Made by a program: the position numbers and the translations under genes
Part shown: one piece after another, positions 17,222-26,630 of the stretch
Numbering within the stretch: the first letter of the stretch is position 1
Layout of the letters: each line of letters opens with the position of its first letter
DNA from: Flavobacterium piscisymbiosum
GTDB taxonomy: Bacteria > Bacteroidota > Bacteroidia > Flavobacteriales > Flavobacteriaceae
Assembly (NCBI RefSeq): GCF_020905295.1
Contig: NZ_JAJJMM010000001.1
Location: forward strand, 1,798,001 to 1,862,000
Direction: 5' to 3'
DNA: 64,000 nt
The notes under the pieces: generated by a model
The model's input: only the letters and a program-made list of their open reading frames with translations
Databases searched by the model: none
What the model was told of the DNA's origin: nothing

Positions 17222-18036
17222 TACGGTGTTACGATTTTATAATTTATTATTTCTTTAGCTGTAAAAATAGATAAAATTTGGTCTTTGTAGCAGAATTTGT
17301 CAAACGATTTTTCTAAAATTTCAATTTCAGAAAATGCATTTGAATTTGTACTTGTAATGTCTTTAAAATACAACAAATTAGCTTTGCTAAAAAGATATTG
17401 ATGATTATTGATTATTTCGATGGCATCAAAATCAGATACTTTTCCTAACGAAGTTGTTTTTCCGAAAATATCACAGGAAAACCAATTGTTTTTTTTATCA
17501 ATCCAATAAAAGGTATTAAAGTCGGTTTGGTAATATTTTATGGTTTCTATTAATGGAGTAGAAACGGTTTTGTATTCATTTTTTAAATAATCAAAAAGAC
17601 TAATTTGCTGGTTTAAGGCATTGTAAATCCAAAGCTGATTTTGTGTAGACATTCCGATCGCCGAAACAACAATTGGTGTATTGTTGAGAGAAAAATTTAT
17701 TTCTGTAACCTTATTAAGCTGATTGTCTAATAATACAACGGTATTAAAATCTTCATAGAATAAAACAATTTTAAGCGGATTTTGTAAATCGACTTTGGTA
17801 ATTTTTCCTAATGAAACATTCTTGTATTCAAATATTTCTTTGCCTTTGGTTTTACTGAAAACATTATTTTTTATCTGATAAGAATATCCAAAAGAATCGT
17901 AACCTGAAAAATCATCAGCATCAGTTGAGAGACGAGAAACAGAGGTTGCTTTTATTTTTTGGTTTTGCGAAAAAACAGCCGAAAAAGAGCAGGCAATAAA
18001 AAGAAAATATAAAAAAATATGTGCCGTTTTGCTCAT
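17221..18036 (-). CDS. Secreted protein of unknown function, possible beta-propeller
   Basis: A 271-residue protein with a signal peptide (FLYFLFIACSFSAVFSQ). The mature part is rich in short beta strands with repeated aromatic/hydrophobic patterns such as LKIVLFYEDFNTVVLLDNQL, NQLWIYNALNQQISLFDYL and NNHQYLFSKANLLYFKDI, recalling WD40/PQQ-like propeller blades, but no diagnostic motif is present. There is no lipobox, so it is periplasmic or surface-associated. Its stop overlaps the start of the kinase gene by one base. I do not recognise the family. Confidence 0.65.
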   Translation of the reverse strand: MSKTAHIFLYFLFIACSFSAVFSQNQKIKATSVSRLSTDADDFSGYDSFGYSYQIKNNVFSKTKGKEIFEYKNVSLGKITKVDLQNPLKIVLFYEDFNTVVLLDNQLNKVTEINFSLNNTPIVVSAIGMSTQNQLWIYNALNQQISLFDYLKNEYKTVSTPLIETIKYYQTDFNTFYWIDKKNNWFSCDIFGKTTSLGKVSDFDAIEIINNHQYLFSKANLLYFKDITSTNSNAFSEIEILEKSFDKFCYKDQILSIFTAKEIINYKIVTP

Positions 18037-18184
18037 AATACTTGGTTTCTAAAGAGCCAAATTACAAAAAACTAAAGTAGAAATTACTTAAAGATAAAGA
18101 TTTAGTTCTTTAGTCCTGTTATATCGTAATAGTCTAAGCAATAGTCGATTTTGTCTATATCTTCTCGCTATTGATATATTTAAC

Positions 18185-18215
18185 TTTCGGAATTTTAAAA
18201 TAAACGATACATTTG
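18185..18215 (+). promoter_or_regulatory. Promoter of the GLPGLI/TonB-receptor genes
   Basis: TACATTTG (18208-18215) matches TAnnTTTG; TTTC at 18185-18188, 19 nt upstream, is a near-match to the -33 box. The ATG follows 43 bp later. Confidence 0.6.
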
Positions 18216-18258
18216 AGTGTAAGTTTTATCGGCTTTACTCAATCTTAAAGAAAACGAA

Positions 18259-19146
18259 ATGAAAAAAGTAATTTATTATATGTCTTTGCTGTTTGTATTT
18301 ACTCAAGTGCAGGCGCAAAAAGATTTTCAGGGAATGGCTGTTTATGAGTCAAAAACGCAAGTGCCAAAATTTGAAGGCATGCGCGGCAATCGTGATATCA
18401 CGCCGGAAATGCAAAAGAGCATGGAAGAAAGAATGAAAAAAATGCTGGAAAAAACTTTTATCCTGAATTTTGACAAGTCGGCCTCTATTTATAAAGAAGA
18501 AGAAAAACTGGAAGCTCCGGGACAACAAGGTGGTTTTCGGGTTATGGTGAGTTCTATGATGGGAGGCGGAGGCACTTTCTATAAAGATGTTAAAACAAAA
18601 TCATATACGGTTGATAAAGAATTTATGGGCAAGGAATTTCTGGTTGTAGATTCGCTGCCAAAATTAAATTGGAAATTAGAGCAGGAGACCAAACAAATTG
18701 GCGGTTACAATTGCTACAAAGCAACCGTGGTAAAAGAACCAAGTAAAACCGATTTTAGAAACTTTAGACCTAAAAAAACCGATGATAAAAAAGAGGAAGC
18801 TAAAAAAACTTCCGGAGAGACTAAAACCAATTTTGAAGATAATTTTGAGTTGCCAAAAGAAATTGTTGTAACCGCCTGGTATACGCCTGAAATTCCTGTA
18901 AGTCAAGGTCCTGAAAATTATTGGGGACTTCCTGGTTTAATTTTAGAAATAAATGATGGAACAACTACAATTTTATGTTCAAAAATTGTTTTGAATGCTA
19001 AAGATAAAGCAGATATCAAGCCTTCTAAAAAAGGAAAAGTAGTTTCACAGAAAGATTACGATGAAACGGTAGTTAAAAAAATGGAAGAATTTAGAGAAAT
19101 GAATCGTGGTCGTTCAAGCGGACCGGCACAAACAATTGGAAGGTAG
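18259..19146 (+). CDS. GLPGLI family protein
   Basis: A 295-residue secreted protein of the GLPGLI family, named for the motif seen here as WGLPGLILEIND. A signal peptide (MKKVIYYMSLLFVFTQVQAQ) precedes a body with YKDVKTKSYTVDKEF, LPKLNWKLEQETKQIGGYNCYKA and TAWYTPEIPVSQGPENYWGLPG, all typical of the family, plus a charged low-complexity insert (KKTDDKKEEAKKTSGE). The N-terminal half is unusually rich in Met and Lys (EMQKSMEERMKKMLEK). The function is unknown; members are usually encoded beside a TonB-dependent outer-membrane receptor, as here (48-bp gap), so the two probably act together at the cell surface. Confidence 0.9.
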   Translation: MKKVIYYMSLLFVFTQVQAQKDFQGMAVYESKTQVPKFEGMRGNRDITPEMQKSMEERMKKMLEKTFILNFDKSASIYKEEEKLEAPGQQGGFRVMVSSMMGGGGTFYKDVKTKSYTVDKEFMGKEFLVVDSLPKLNWKLEQETKQIGGYNCYKATVVKEPSKTDFRNFRPKKTDDKKEEAKKTSGETKTNFEDNFELPKEIVVTAWYTPEIPVSQGPENYWGLPGLILEINDGTTTILCSKIVLNAKDKADIKPSKKGKVVSQKDYDETVVKKMEEFREMNRGRSSGPAQTIGR

Positions 19147-19193
19147 ATCTTCTGCTTCAAAGTTTTATTTATTCTTATTTATTCATTCTATCA

Positions 19194-21881
19194 ATGAACA
19201 AAACACTTTTTATATTCGCCTTTTTATTTACTTCTATATGCTTTTCTCAAAGTGTTCGTTTTGACGGATTTATTCAGGATGAGCAAAAAAATCCGTTAGA
19301 AATGGCCAATATTATGGCTGTAAATACTGCTACAAAAGCAATGGATTCTTATGGAATAACCAACGACAAAGGAAAATTTCAGCTTACATTAAAGCCTAAC
19401 ACTTCTTATTCGATTAAGGTGAGTTATCTGGGAATGACATCGAAAGAAATTACTATTTCTACCCAAAGTGCCAACATCGTTCAGAACATTGTTATGGATG
19501 ATGCCGGAATCGAACTTCAGGGTGTTGAAATTGTACGCGAAATGCCGGTTTCTATAAAAGGGGATACTATTGTGTATAATGCTGATTCGTTTAAATCCGG
19601 AACCGAAAAAAAGTTGGAAGATGTACTGAAAAAATTGCCAGGAGTTGAGGTAAATGCCGATGGAGAAATTGAAGTGGAAGGTAAAAAAGTAAGTAAGTTA
19701 ATGGTTGAGGGAAAGGATTTTTTTGACGGAGACACTAAGCTTGGCGTTAAAAATATTCCTGCAGATGCGATTGATAAAATTCAGGTTTTAAGAAATTATA
19801 ATGAAGTTGGCGCTCTAAAAGGTCTTGGAAACGATCAGGATAATGTAGCGATGAATATTAAACTGAAAGAAGGTAAAAAGAACTTTTGGTTTGGAGATGT
19901 AACAGCCGGAACCGGAGTTGGCGAACTCGATAGCCGCTATATTATTAATCCGAAATTATTTTATTACAGCCCGAAATACAGTATTAATGTAATTACCAAT
20001 TTTAATAATATTGGCGAATTACCGCTTACAGCTCAGGATTATTTTAAGTTCACAGGAGGATTTAAAAATATGATGCAAAAGGGCGGAAGTAATTTTAATG
20101 TCTCATCAAACGACTTAGGAATTTCGATTTTGAGAAACAATCGCGCTAAAGAAATTGAAACGAAATTTGGAGCAACAAATTTTGCTTATTCCGTTACCAA
20201 AAAATGGAATATAAGCGGTTTTGGAATCTTATCAACTTCAAAAACAGATCTGGAAACGAAATCGCAAACGACGATTTTAGAATCCGGAGATGAGCAAAAG
20301 AGAGAAGAAGAAACACATCAAAAAAATAATCTGGGACTTTTTAAACTGAGTTCAACGTATAAACCCAATGATAAGTTTCAGTTTGATTATGATATTTTAA
20401 CGAAATTATCCAAACAAAATGAAGATACCGATTTGTTGCGTGAGTCTGTGGTGAATAAAGTTTCGACTTTGGAGACTATCCTTACGGGTAAAAAACAGGA
20501 TCCAACATCTATAAAGCAGGATTTGAGTTTGTACTATACACAAAGTGATAAAAATATTTTTGCTTTTGAAATGCAGCATTTGTATCAGGACGAAAATCCG
20601 TTTTATAATGCCAATTTACGTACACAACCTTTTGACTTAGCAGGTTATACTTCGGGGCAGGAAAGAAATGACCTGAATCAGAATCGATTTGTAAAAACAA
20701 ATAAGTTAGATGCTAAACTGGATTACTATTATATGGTAACACCAAAAAGCAACATCAATATTACACTTGGAAATACATTCTCGTATCAGGATTTTAATTC
20801 CCATATTTTTCAAATGTTGGATAACGGAGACAGAAATGATTTAAACGATCCCAACAACAATAATAAGGTAAACTATAATTTTAATAATGTATTTCTTGGA
20901 TTTCATTATAAAATTCTGGCAGGAAAATTTACTTTAACTCCGGGCGTTAGTGTGCATTCCTATAACATGAAAAACACGCAGCTGGGAACAGATTATTCTC
21001 AGAATTTCATAAAAGTGCTGCCTGATTTTTTTGCTTTATATCAAATCAAAAAAGCAGAAACGCTAACGTATAATTTCTCTCTGACCAATGATTTTACAGA
21101 TATTAATCAATTAGCTGCTGGTTATGTTTTGTCTGATTACAGTAGTTTGTTCCGCGGAAATCGTTTGTTAGAAAATGCCACTTCGCAAGTTCATACGCTT
21201 CGTTATTTCAAATACAATATGTTCAATTTCGAGAATATTTTTGCCAATGCAACTTATACTAAAAAAGTAGATGCAATTAAAACAGAAGCTGATTTTAATG
21301 GAATTAACCAATCGTCATCACCTTATAATTCAAATTTAGCCGATGAAACTTTTAGCGGAATGGGAAATTACGGACGTTCGTTTTTAAAGAACTACAAAGC
21401 ATCTGTAAATGCGAGTTTCAATTGGTCTAAATTCAATAATATCCAGAATAATGAATTGGCCACTACAGAAAGTTTTGTACAGAGCTACACCGTAAAAGCT
21501 TCAACAAATTATAAAAACATGCCTAATATCGAGTTTGGTTATAATGCTTTGATTAACAAATATAGCGGTTCAACTTATTATACCGATAAACCTTTTGCAA
21601 GATTGGATTATTACTTTCTGAATAGTTTTTCGTTTGTTTCAGAATATGAGTTTTACCATTATTACAATGGCAATAAAACGGTCGATAACGAATATGATTT
21701 TTTAAGCGCAAGTTTAATTTATCAAAAAAAGGATAGTAAATGGGAGTACAAAATATCTGCTACCAACTTACTAAACACTAAATATCTTAATGATGACAGC
21801 TTCTCGCAGTTTTCTACAAGAGTTTCGCAATATACTGTACAGCCCCGTTATATTATGTTTTCGATGAAATACAATTTATAG
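19194..21881 (+). CDS. TonB-dependent receptor-like outer-membrane protein
   Basis: An 895-residue outer-membrane protein. After a signal peptide (MNKTLFIFAFLFTSICFSQ) it has a carboxypeptidase-regulatory-like domain (about 24-105; GFIQDEQKNPLEMANIMAV, ITNDKGKFQLTLKPNTSYSI), a plug-like region with KKLPGVEVNADGEIEVEGKK and VLRNYNEVGALKGLG, then a long barrel with alternating strands ending IMFSMKYNL. It lacks a clear TonB box, as do many members of this OMP_b-brl family. It forms a pair with the GLPGLI gene 48 bp upstream and shares its promoter. The ligand is unknown. Confidence 0.88.
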   Translation: MNKTLFIFAFLFTSICFSQSVRFDGFIQDEQKNPLEMANIMAVNTATKAMDSYGITNDKGKFQLTLKPNTSYSIKVSYLGMTSKEITISTQSANIVQNIVMDDAGIELQGVEIVREMPVSIKGDTIVYNADSFKSGTEKKLEDVLKKLPGVEVNADGEIEVEGKKVSKLMVEGKDFFDGDTKLGVKNIPADAIDKIQVLRNYNEVGALKGLGNDQDNVAMNIKLKEGKKNFWFGDVTAGTGVGELDSRYIINPKLFYYSPKYSINVITNFNNIGELPLTAQDYFKFTGGFKNMMQKGGSNFNVSSNDLGISILRNNRAKEIETKFGATNFAYSVTKKWNISGFGILSTSKTDLETKSQTTILESGDEQKREEETHQKNNLGLFKLSSTYKPNDKFQFDYDILTKLSKQNEDTDLLRESVVNKVSTLETILTGKKQDPTSIKQDLSLYYTQSDKNIFAFEMQHLYQDENPFYNANLRTQPFDLAGYTSGQERNDLNQNRFVKTNKLDAKLDYYYMVTPKSNINITLGNTFSYQDFNSHIFQMLDNGDRNDLNDPNNNNKVNYNFNNVFLGFHYKILAGKFTLTPGVSVHSYNMKNTQLGTDYSQNFIKVLPDFFALYQIKKAETLTYNFSLTNDFTDINQLAAGYVLSDYSSLFRGNRLLENATSQVHTLRYFKYNMFNFENIFANATYTKKVDAIKTEADFNGINQSSSPYNSNLADETFSGMGNYGRSFLKNYKASVNASFNWSKFNNIQNNELATTESFVQSYTVKASTNYKNMPNIEFGYNALINKYSGSTYYTDKPFARLDYYFLNSFSFVSEYEFYHYYNGNKTVDNEYDFLSASLIYQKKDSKWEYKISATNLLNTKYLNDDSFSQFSTRVSQYTVQPRYIMFSMKYNL

Positions 21882-21935
21882 TATTTTAATTACAATGCAT
21901 TGTTTTTTTAATACTTTTTTTAAATAAGAAAGAAA

Positions 21936-21943
21936 TATCTTTG
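21936..21943 (+). promoter_or_regulatory. -7 box of the first thioredoxin-like paralogue
   Basis: TATCTTTG matches TAnnTTTG, 31 bp before the ATG at 21974. It includes a TTG that could be mistaken for a start codon. Confidence 0.55.
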
Positions 21944-21973
21944 TTTGAAATAGTAACAACTAAAATTGTAAGC

Positions 21974-24208
21974 ATGCGTAATTTTATATGGAGTTTCTTA
22001 GCTTTCTTTTGTTTAATATCTGTTTCTTTTTCTCAAACAAAAAATATTGAAAAAGGATCTTATTTATCAACCAATAAAGGACAAAAAATCAAACTGAATT
22101 TATTAGACGATAATAAATACGAGTTGGTTTTTTATTCGGGTAATTATGAAGTCAAAGGCGATTCATTAGTATTTACTCCAAGTGCAAAAGCAGATAGTGG
22201 TTTTGACCTTGCTTTTAAAAATGATAAAAAAGCAAAAAAAGTAAAAATAAAGTTTGTTGACGCTGTTTACTACTACTCTTTTTACATTGGTACACAAAAA
22301 GGTTCGGGCGATGTCGAATATCAAAGATTATCGGATATTAAAACCAGAGTGAATCCTGAAGAGGATAAAACTGACGTAGATTTTGAGATTGATAAAGCAG
22401 ATTATTTGTATTTGGTTTATGAAGAATATGGAGGAAATAGCAAGGTTTCTAAATTTGCTTTGCCAAAAGATGTTTCAGAAGTTACCATTAAATATCAAGT
22501 GGATGTTGTAGGCGATTTAAAAATTGCCGGTTTTTTTGACCAGAAAACAAATGAGTTAATGATTTCTGAGCAATCAGGAAATAATCCTTTGGTATTTCGT
22601 AATGCAAAAGATACTCAGCCGGAAACAATTTCAAAAATAATTCCGTTAGAAAGTAAAACAGTTGCAAATTGGACATATGCAGGGAAAGAACCTCTGGTAA
22701 GTGATGATTTTGGTGTGGCAGTTGATTCTACTGTTGTAGGAGTAGATTCATATCCTCCAACATTTGATTTTAAATTAAAAATCGAGAATAATCTTAAAAA
22801 TGCGCTTTCATCAATTAAAGACAGTAAAACTAAATTTTTAGTAGTTGGTGTTGACAGTAAGAATGCTTCGGCAAAAACTGATTTTGATGCCTTTATTAAA
22901 GATCAGGAAACGCAAATTGCTTATACTATGTATGATGCATACCATCCTGAATATGATTTGTACAATTATTATTTGGCTACAGCCGATGATAAAAAATGGC
23001 TTAAAACGAATAAAGTTACAGCTGATCCAAGTGTGATTATCCTGAATAATAATGGAGAGATTTTAGCCACTGCAAAATCTAATTTTAAGGACAAACAATA
23101 TCAGTTTAATTATTACGATGCTCTTTATAAAAAATTGAAAAGAACAGACGGATTGTTGACTTTTAGTAAAACATTAAAAAACAAAAAAGCAACAGACGCT
23201 GATTTGATTCAGGCTTTTAATAAGGTGGCAATTCTTGAAACATCATATGATTATGAAGCAGATTATACGGTAACAACTGATGATAATGCTTCAGAATTTA
23301 AGTTTGAAAATGCAGCCTTAGATAAAAAAGAAGTTGCTCAGGTTTGGAAAAAACTGATTGAAGCGCATCAAAAAGATACAAAACCGAATATGTATTTGGT
23401 TGAAACTATTTTGAAAGAAATTAAAAATCAGGGATTTTCGAAACAGTTTTTTAAAGATGATAAAGTTTTAAATGATATTGATTTTCTTGCAATAGATTAT
23501 GTGATAAAACATTACGATGCAATTGATGCTGAACGTGCTGCTTTTACTGCTAAAGAAGGAGAAACGCATGTAATAGGAAGCTTAAATACGGAGATTGCAA
23601 CAGCTTTACAGCAAAATAATTATGTTGTCGAAAATAATGCTTCGGGAGCAAAAGATGATAGCAAAACGATTGGGGTTTATAAAAAACTAATTGCCGCAGG
23701 AAAAGGCAATTTTGAATCTTATCAAAATTATTTTACATATTTGGCTGAAATACAAGATAAAGACGGCTCAAATACTAATTATCTAAAAGAGTTTAGTACT
23801 TATTTTAATGCTAATCTTGCTACAGATAAAGGAAGCGTTATCGAAAAACTAGATACAATGTTTACTTCGATCGATCCTAATTCTGAGTATTCATATAATG
23901 GATGGAATGCTTTTAAGGAATACCATTCGAACTTGTGTAATGAAGCGGCATGGACCGTAGTTTCAAAACCGGGCAATACTGGTTTTATAAAGTCAGCAAT
24001 TACATGGTCAGAATATAGTTTGGTGGTTAGTAAAAACAATCCTTACTATCTAGATACTCTGGCGCAGTTGTATTATAAAGACGGACAAAAAGAGAAAGCG
24101 ATTACAACACAAACTCTCGCTGTTAAATATTTAACCGATTATGTAGAGGAAGAAACTGCTACAGACATTCGTGAAACATTAGCCAAAATGCAAAACGGAA
24201 CTTATTAA
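21974..24208 (+). CDS. Large secreted protein with thioredoxin-like region (paralogue 1)
   Basis: A 744-residue exported protein that I do not recognise. I chose the ATG at 21974: the signal peptide begins there (FIWSFLAFFCLISVSFSQ), and an alternative TTG at 21941 falls in the promoter box. The N-terminal 230 residues look like beta sandwiches; residues about 270-390 resemble a thioredoxin fold used in thiol-disulfide proteins (KTKFLVVGVDSKNASAKTDF, then DPSVIILNNNGEILA) but without a CxxC; the C-terminal part is helical, ending in a TPR-like YYLDTLAQLYYKDGQKEKAI. It is followed by a terminator and then by a paralogue of the same layout. Confidence 0.75.
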   Translation: MRNFIWSFLAFFCLISVSFSQTKNIEKGSYLSTNKGQKIKLNLLDDNKYELVFYSGNYEVKGDSLVFTPSAKADSGFDLAFKNDKKAKKVKIKFVDAVYYYSFYIGTQKGSGDVEYQRLSDIKTRVNPEEDKTDVDFEIDKADYLYLVYEEYGGNSKVSKFALPKDVSEVTIKYQVDVVGDLKIAGFFDQKTNELMISEQSGNNPLVFRNAKDTQPETISKIIPLESKTVANWTYAGKEPLVSDDFGVAVDSTVVGVDSYPPTFDFKLKIENNLKNALSSIKDSKTKFLVVGVDSKNASAKTDFDAFIKDQETQIAYTMYDAYHPEYDLYNYYLATADDKKWLKTNKVTADPSVIILNNNGEILATAKSNFKDKQYQFNYYDALYKKLKRTDGLLTFSKTLKNKKATDADLIQAFNKVAILETSYDYEADYTVTTDDNASEFKFENAALDKKEVAQVWKKLIEAHQKDTKPNMYLVETILKEIKNQGFSKQFFKDDKVLNDIDFLAIDYVIKHYDAIDAERAAFTAKEGETHVIGSLNTEIATALQQNNYVVENNASGAKDDSKTIGVYKKLIAAGKGNFESYQNYFTYLAEIQDKDGSNTNYLKEFSTYFNANLATDKGSVIEKLDTMFTSIDPNSEYSYNGWNAFKEYHSNLCNEAAWTVVSKPGNTGFIKSAITWSEYSLVVSKNNPYYLDTLAQLYYKDGQKEKAITTQTLAVKYLTDYVEEETATDIRETLAKMQNGTY

Positions 24209-24230
24209 ATATTTAAAAAATACAAATAAT

Positions 24231-24267
24231 AAAAAAGCCTGACAGTTTATAATTGTCAGGCTTTTTT
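24231..24267 (+). terminator. Terminator of paralogue 1
   Basis: AAAAAAGCCTGACA pairs with TGTCAGGCTTTTTT over a 9-nt loop. Confidence 0.9.
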
Positions 24268-24293
24268 ATTTGTAATTATTTAGTTACAAATAC

Positions 24294-24324
24294 TTTGATA
24301 GCATATTTTAATCAAATACATTTG
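24294..24324 (+). promoter_or_regulatory. Promoter of paralogue 2
   Basis: TTTG (24294-24297), 19 nt, TACATTTG (24317-24324): a near-ideal flavobacterial promoter, 34 bp before the ATG. Confidence 0.75.
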
Positions 24325-24358
24325 TAAGAATTATACGTATTTTTTAAATAAGTTAGCT

Positions 24359-26563
24359 ATGCAGAATTATTGGTCGTTTTTGTTACTTTTTTTATTTTTA
24401 AGTGCTCCATCTTTTGCCCAGCAAGAGACTTTAAAAAGTAAATCATATTATTCGCTTGATGATTCAGGCCGAAGAATGAAATTAAATTTATTGGATAATA
24501 ATAAGTTCGAATTGGTACTTTCTTATGGAGATTATGAAGTAATAAACGATTCGTTATTGTTTAAAAACAAAGATGGAGATAAATCTGTTTTTGAAGTTCA
24601 ATATATAAAAAACGCCAAAATTAAGCGAGATAAAATTAAGGTTAGTTTCGAGGAAGATAGTTCATTATATGGTATTTATATTGGCACACAAAATGGGACA
24701 GATTCTATTCATTATCAAAAAGTATCAGATCTGACAGCTTATGATTCAAATGGTGATTTTAATGAAAGTTTTGAAATGAATCGTGCTCAATATTTTTATT
24801 TCGTAAATGAAGGATTTGATTATGAAACAAGAAAAATATTTAAATACGAAATACCAAATGCGATAACAGAACTAAAAGTAAAGGTAAACTATGTATTGCC
24901 TAATATACCGATCAAAGGTTATCTAGATAATAAAAAAAACGAACTGTCGATCGGTGAATATGATAATATAACTGTTTTTTATAGCGACGAGCCCATCGTT
25001 GACTCAGATAAATCAATAATTCCGCCTTTAGAAACAAAACAAGTTTTAAGTTGGACTTACCCCGGAAAAGAAGAAACAGATGGAGACCCTGTCGCTCCTG
25101 AAGAAAGTGCTGATTTGCCTGCAACAGATTTTAAAATTGAAATTGCAAAATCGCTTCCGGAAGCTTTACATCAAACAAAGACTGATGGTAATAAATTTTT
25201 AGCCGTATATAGTGATCCAAAAAATGCAGAAGCACAGGCTGAATTTGATAATTTAATAGAAAAACAACAACGCTACATAGGATATATTTCAAGTACTTAT
25301 GAGCCTCAATACGATCCTTTTAATTTTTATCTAACATCGAAAGATGATGAAAACTGGCTGAAAAAGAACAAAATGACAGATTCGCCAGTTTTAATGGTTT
25401 TAGATGAAAAGGGAACTATTTTAGCATGGGCAAAATCAAATTTATCTCCTGACAAAACAGATAAGTTTATGTATTATGATTCTTTTAATGGTAAACTCAA
25501 AAGAACTTATCTGAAAAATAATTTTGCTCAAACAGTAAATACTAAAAACTCAAAAGATGTCGAACTAGTACAAGCATTCTATGATGTTTCGGCACTGGGG
25601 CCATTGGGCGATTATGATTATGAATATAGTGAGGAAGATGGAAACAAAGACGATTTTAAGTTTGTTAAATTCGACTTAGACCAAAAGAAAGCCAGACAGG
25701 TTTGGAAAAAAGTGATAGAAACACATCAAAATGATATAAGTCCGGATATGGTGCTCGTTCAGGCAATTTTGCAGGAAATAAAAAGCGTCGGTTACACCAA
25801 ACAAGTTTATTTAAAAGATAAAGTTTTAGACGAAGTTGATTTTAAATCTATCGATTATCTACTAAAACATTACGATGCAATTGATGCAAAACGTAAAGCT
25901 TTTAATGAGCTGGAAAATGCTCAAATTCAAATAGGAAATTTAAGCACAGAGATATCAAATGCATTGCAAAATTCAACCTCTATATATAATGACGGCAGTT
26001 ATATAAAATCTGACCAAAGAAAGATTAAAGAAGCATATGAGAAAATACTATCGATTGATCAAGTAAATTTTGAGTTTTATAGAAATTACTTCCTTTATTT
26101 AGCTGATAATGCTGAGAAAACAAATGATAATACTGTTTACATACAAGAGTTTGAAAAATACTTCGGTAAATATTTAGTAAATAAAGACAGTATGGTTCAA
26201 AATCTGGATCAATTATTTGATAATGCCTTTGACTCTAATTCATTACATTATTATGATTGGAAAGAGTTCAAGGAATACCATTCTAATTTATGTAATGAAA
26301 TATCATGGTCGGTTGTATTGGATTCAAAGAATCAGTCTTATATAAAGAAAGCTATAAATTGGTCTGAGTGTAGTTTAGTTTTAAACAAAAACAATCCTTA
26401 CTATCTAGATACTCTGGCACAGTTGTATTATAAAGACGGACAAAAAGAGAAAGCGATTACAACACAAACTCTCGCTGTTAAATATGTAAACGAAGATGTT
26501 GAAGAACAAACTGCTACAGACATTCGCGAAACATTATCTAAAATGCAAAACGGAACTTATTAA
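24359..26563 (+). CDS. Large secreted protein with thioredoxin-like region (paralogue 2)
   Basis: A 734-residue exported protein, homologous over its full length to the gene upstream (21974-24208). It has a signal peptide (FLLLFLFLSAPSFAQQ), matching N-terminal motifs (KLNLLDNNKFELVLSYGDYEV against KLNLLDDNKYELVFYSGNYEV), a thioredoxin-like middle (NKFLAVYSDPKNAEAQAEF, VLMVLDEKGTILAWA) without CxxC, and the same helical end. The last about 150 bp are far more alike at DNA level than the rest, pointing to recent conversion between the two. It has its own promoter and a bidirectional terminator. Function unknown. Confidence 0.75.
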   Translation: MQNYWSFLLLFLFLSAPSFAQQETLKSKSYYSLDDSGRRMKLNLLDNNKFELVLSYGDYEVINDSLLFKNKDGDKSVFEVQYIKNAKIKRDKIKVSFEEDSSLYGIYIGTQNGTDSIHYQKVSDLTAYDSNGDFNESFEMNRAQYFYFVNEGFDYETRKIFKYEIPNAITELKVKVNYVLPNIPIKGYLDNKKNELSIGEYDNITVFYSDEPIVDSDKSIIPPLETKQVLSWTYPGKEETDGDPVAPEESADLPATDFKIEIAKSLPEALHQTKTDGNKFLAVYSDPKNAEAQAEFDNLIEKQQRYIGYISSTYEPQYDPFNFYLTSKDDENWLKKNKMTDSPVLMVLDEKGTILAWAKSNLSPDKTDKFMYYDSFNGKLKRTYLKNNFAQTVNTKNSKDVELVQAFYDVSALGPLGDYDYEYSEEDGNKDDFKFVKFDLDQKKARQVWKKVIETHQNDISPDMVLVQAILQEIKSVGYTKQVYLKDKVLDEVDFKSIDYLLKHYDAIDAKRKAFNELENAQIQIGNLSTEISNALQNSTSIYNDGSYIKSDQRKIKEAYEKILSIDQVNFEFYRNYFLYLADNAEKTNDNTVYIQEFEKYFGKYLVNKDSMVQNLDQLFDNAFDSNSLHYYDWKEFKEYHSNLCNEISWSVVLDSKNQSYIKKAINWSECSLVLNKNNPYYLDTLAQLYYKDGQKEKAITTQTLAVKYVNEDVEEQTATDIRETLSKMQNGTY

Positions 26564-26591
26564 GTTTCAATATTAATATGAAACAAAAAAT

Positions 26592-26630
26592 AAAACCCGA
26601 GAAGATTTTAATCTTGTCGGGTTCTTTTTT
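26592..26630. terminator. Bidirectional terminator
   Basis: AAACCCGA (26593-26600) pairs with TCGGGTT (26617-26623), extended by GAAGATT/AATCTT inside the stem, with A- and T-runs on the flanks. It lies between two convergent genes. Confidence 0.85.

Noticed and set aside
21941..21973. TTG start for the first thioredoxin-like paralogue
   Set aside because: It falls in the promoter box, and the signal peptide starts at the ATG at 21974.
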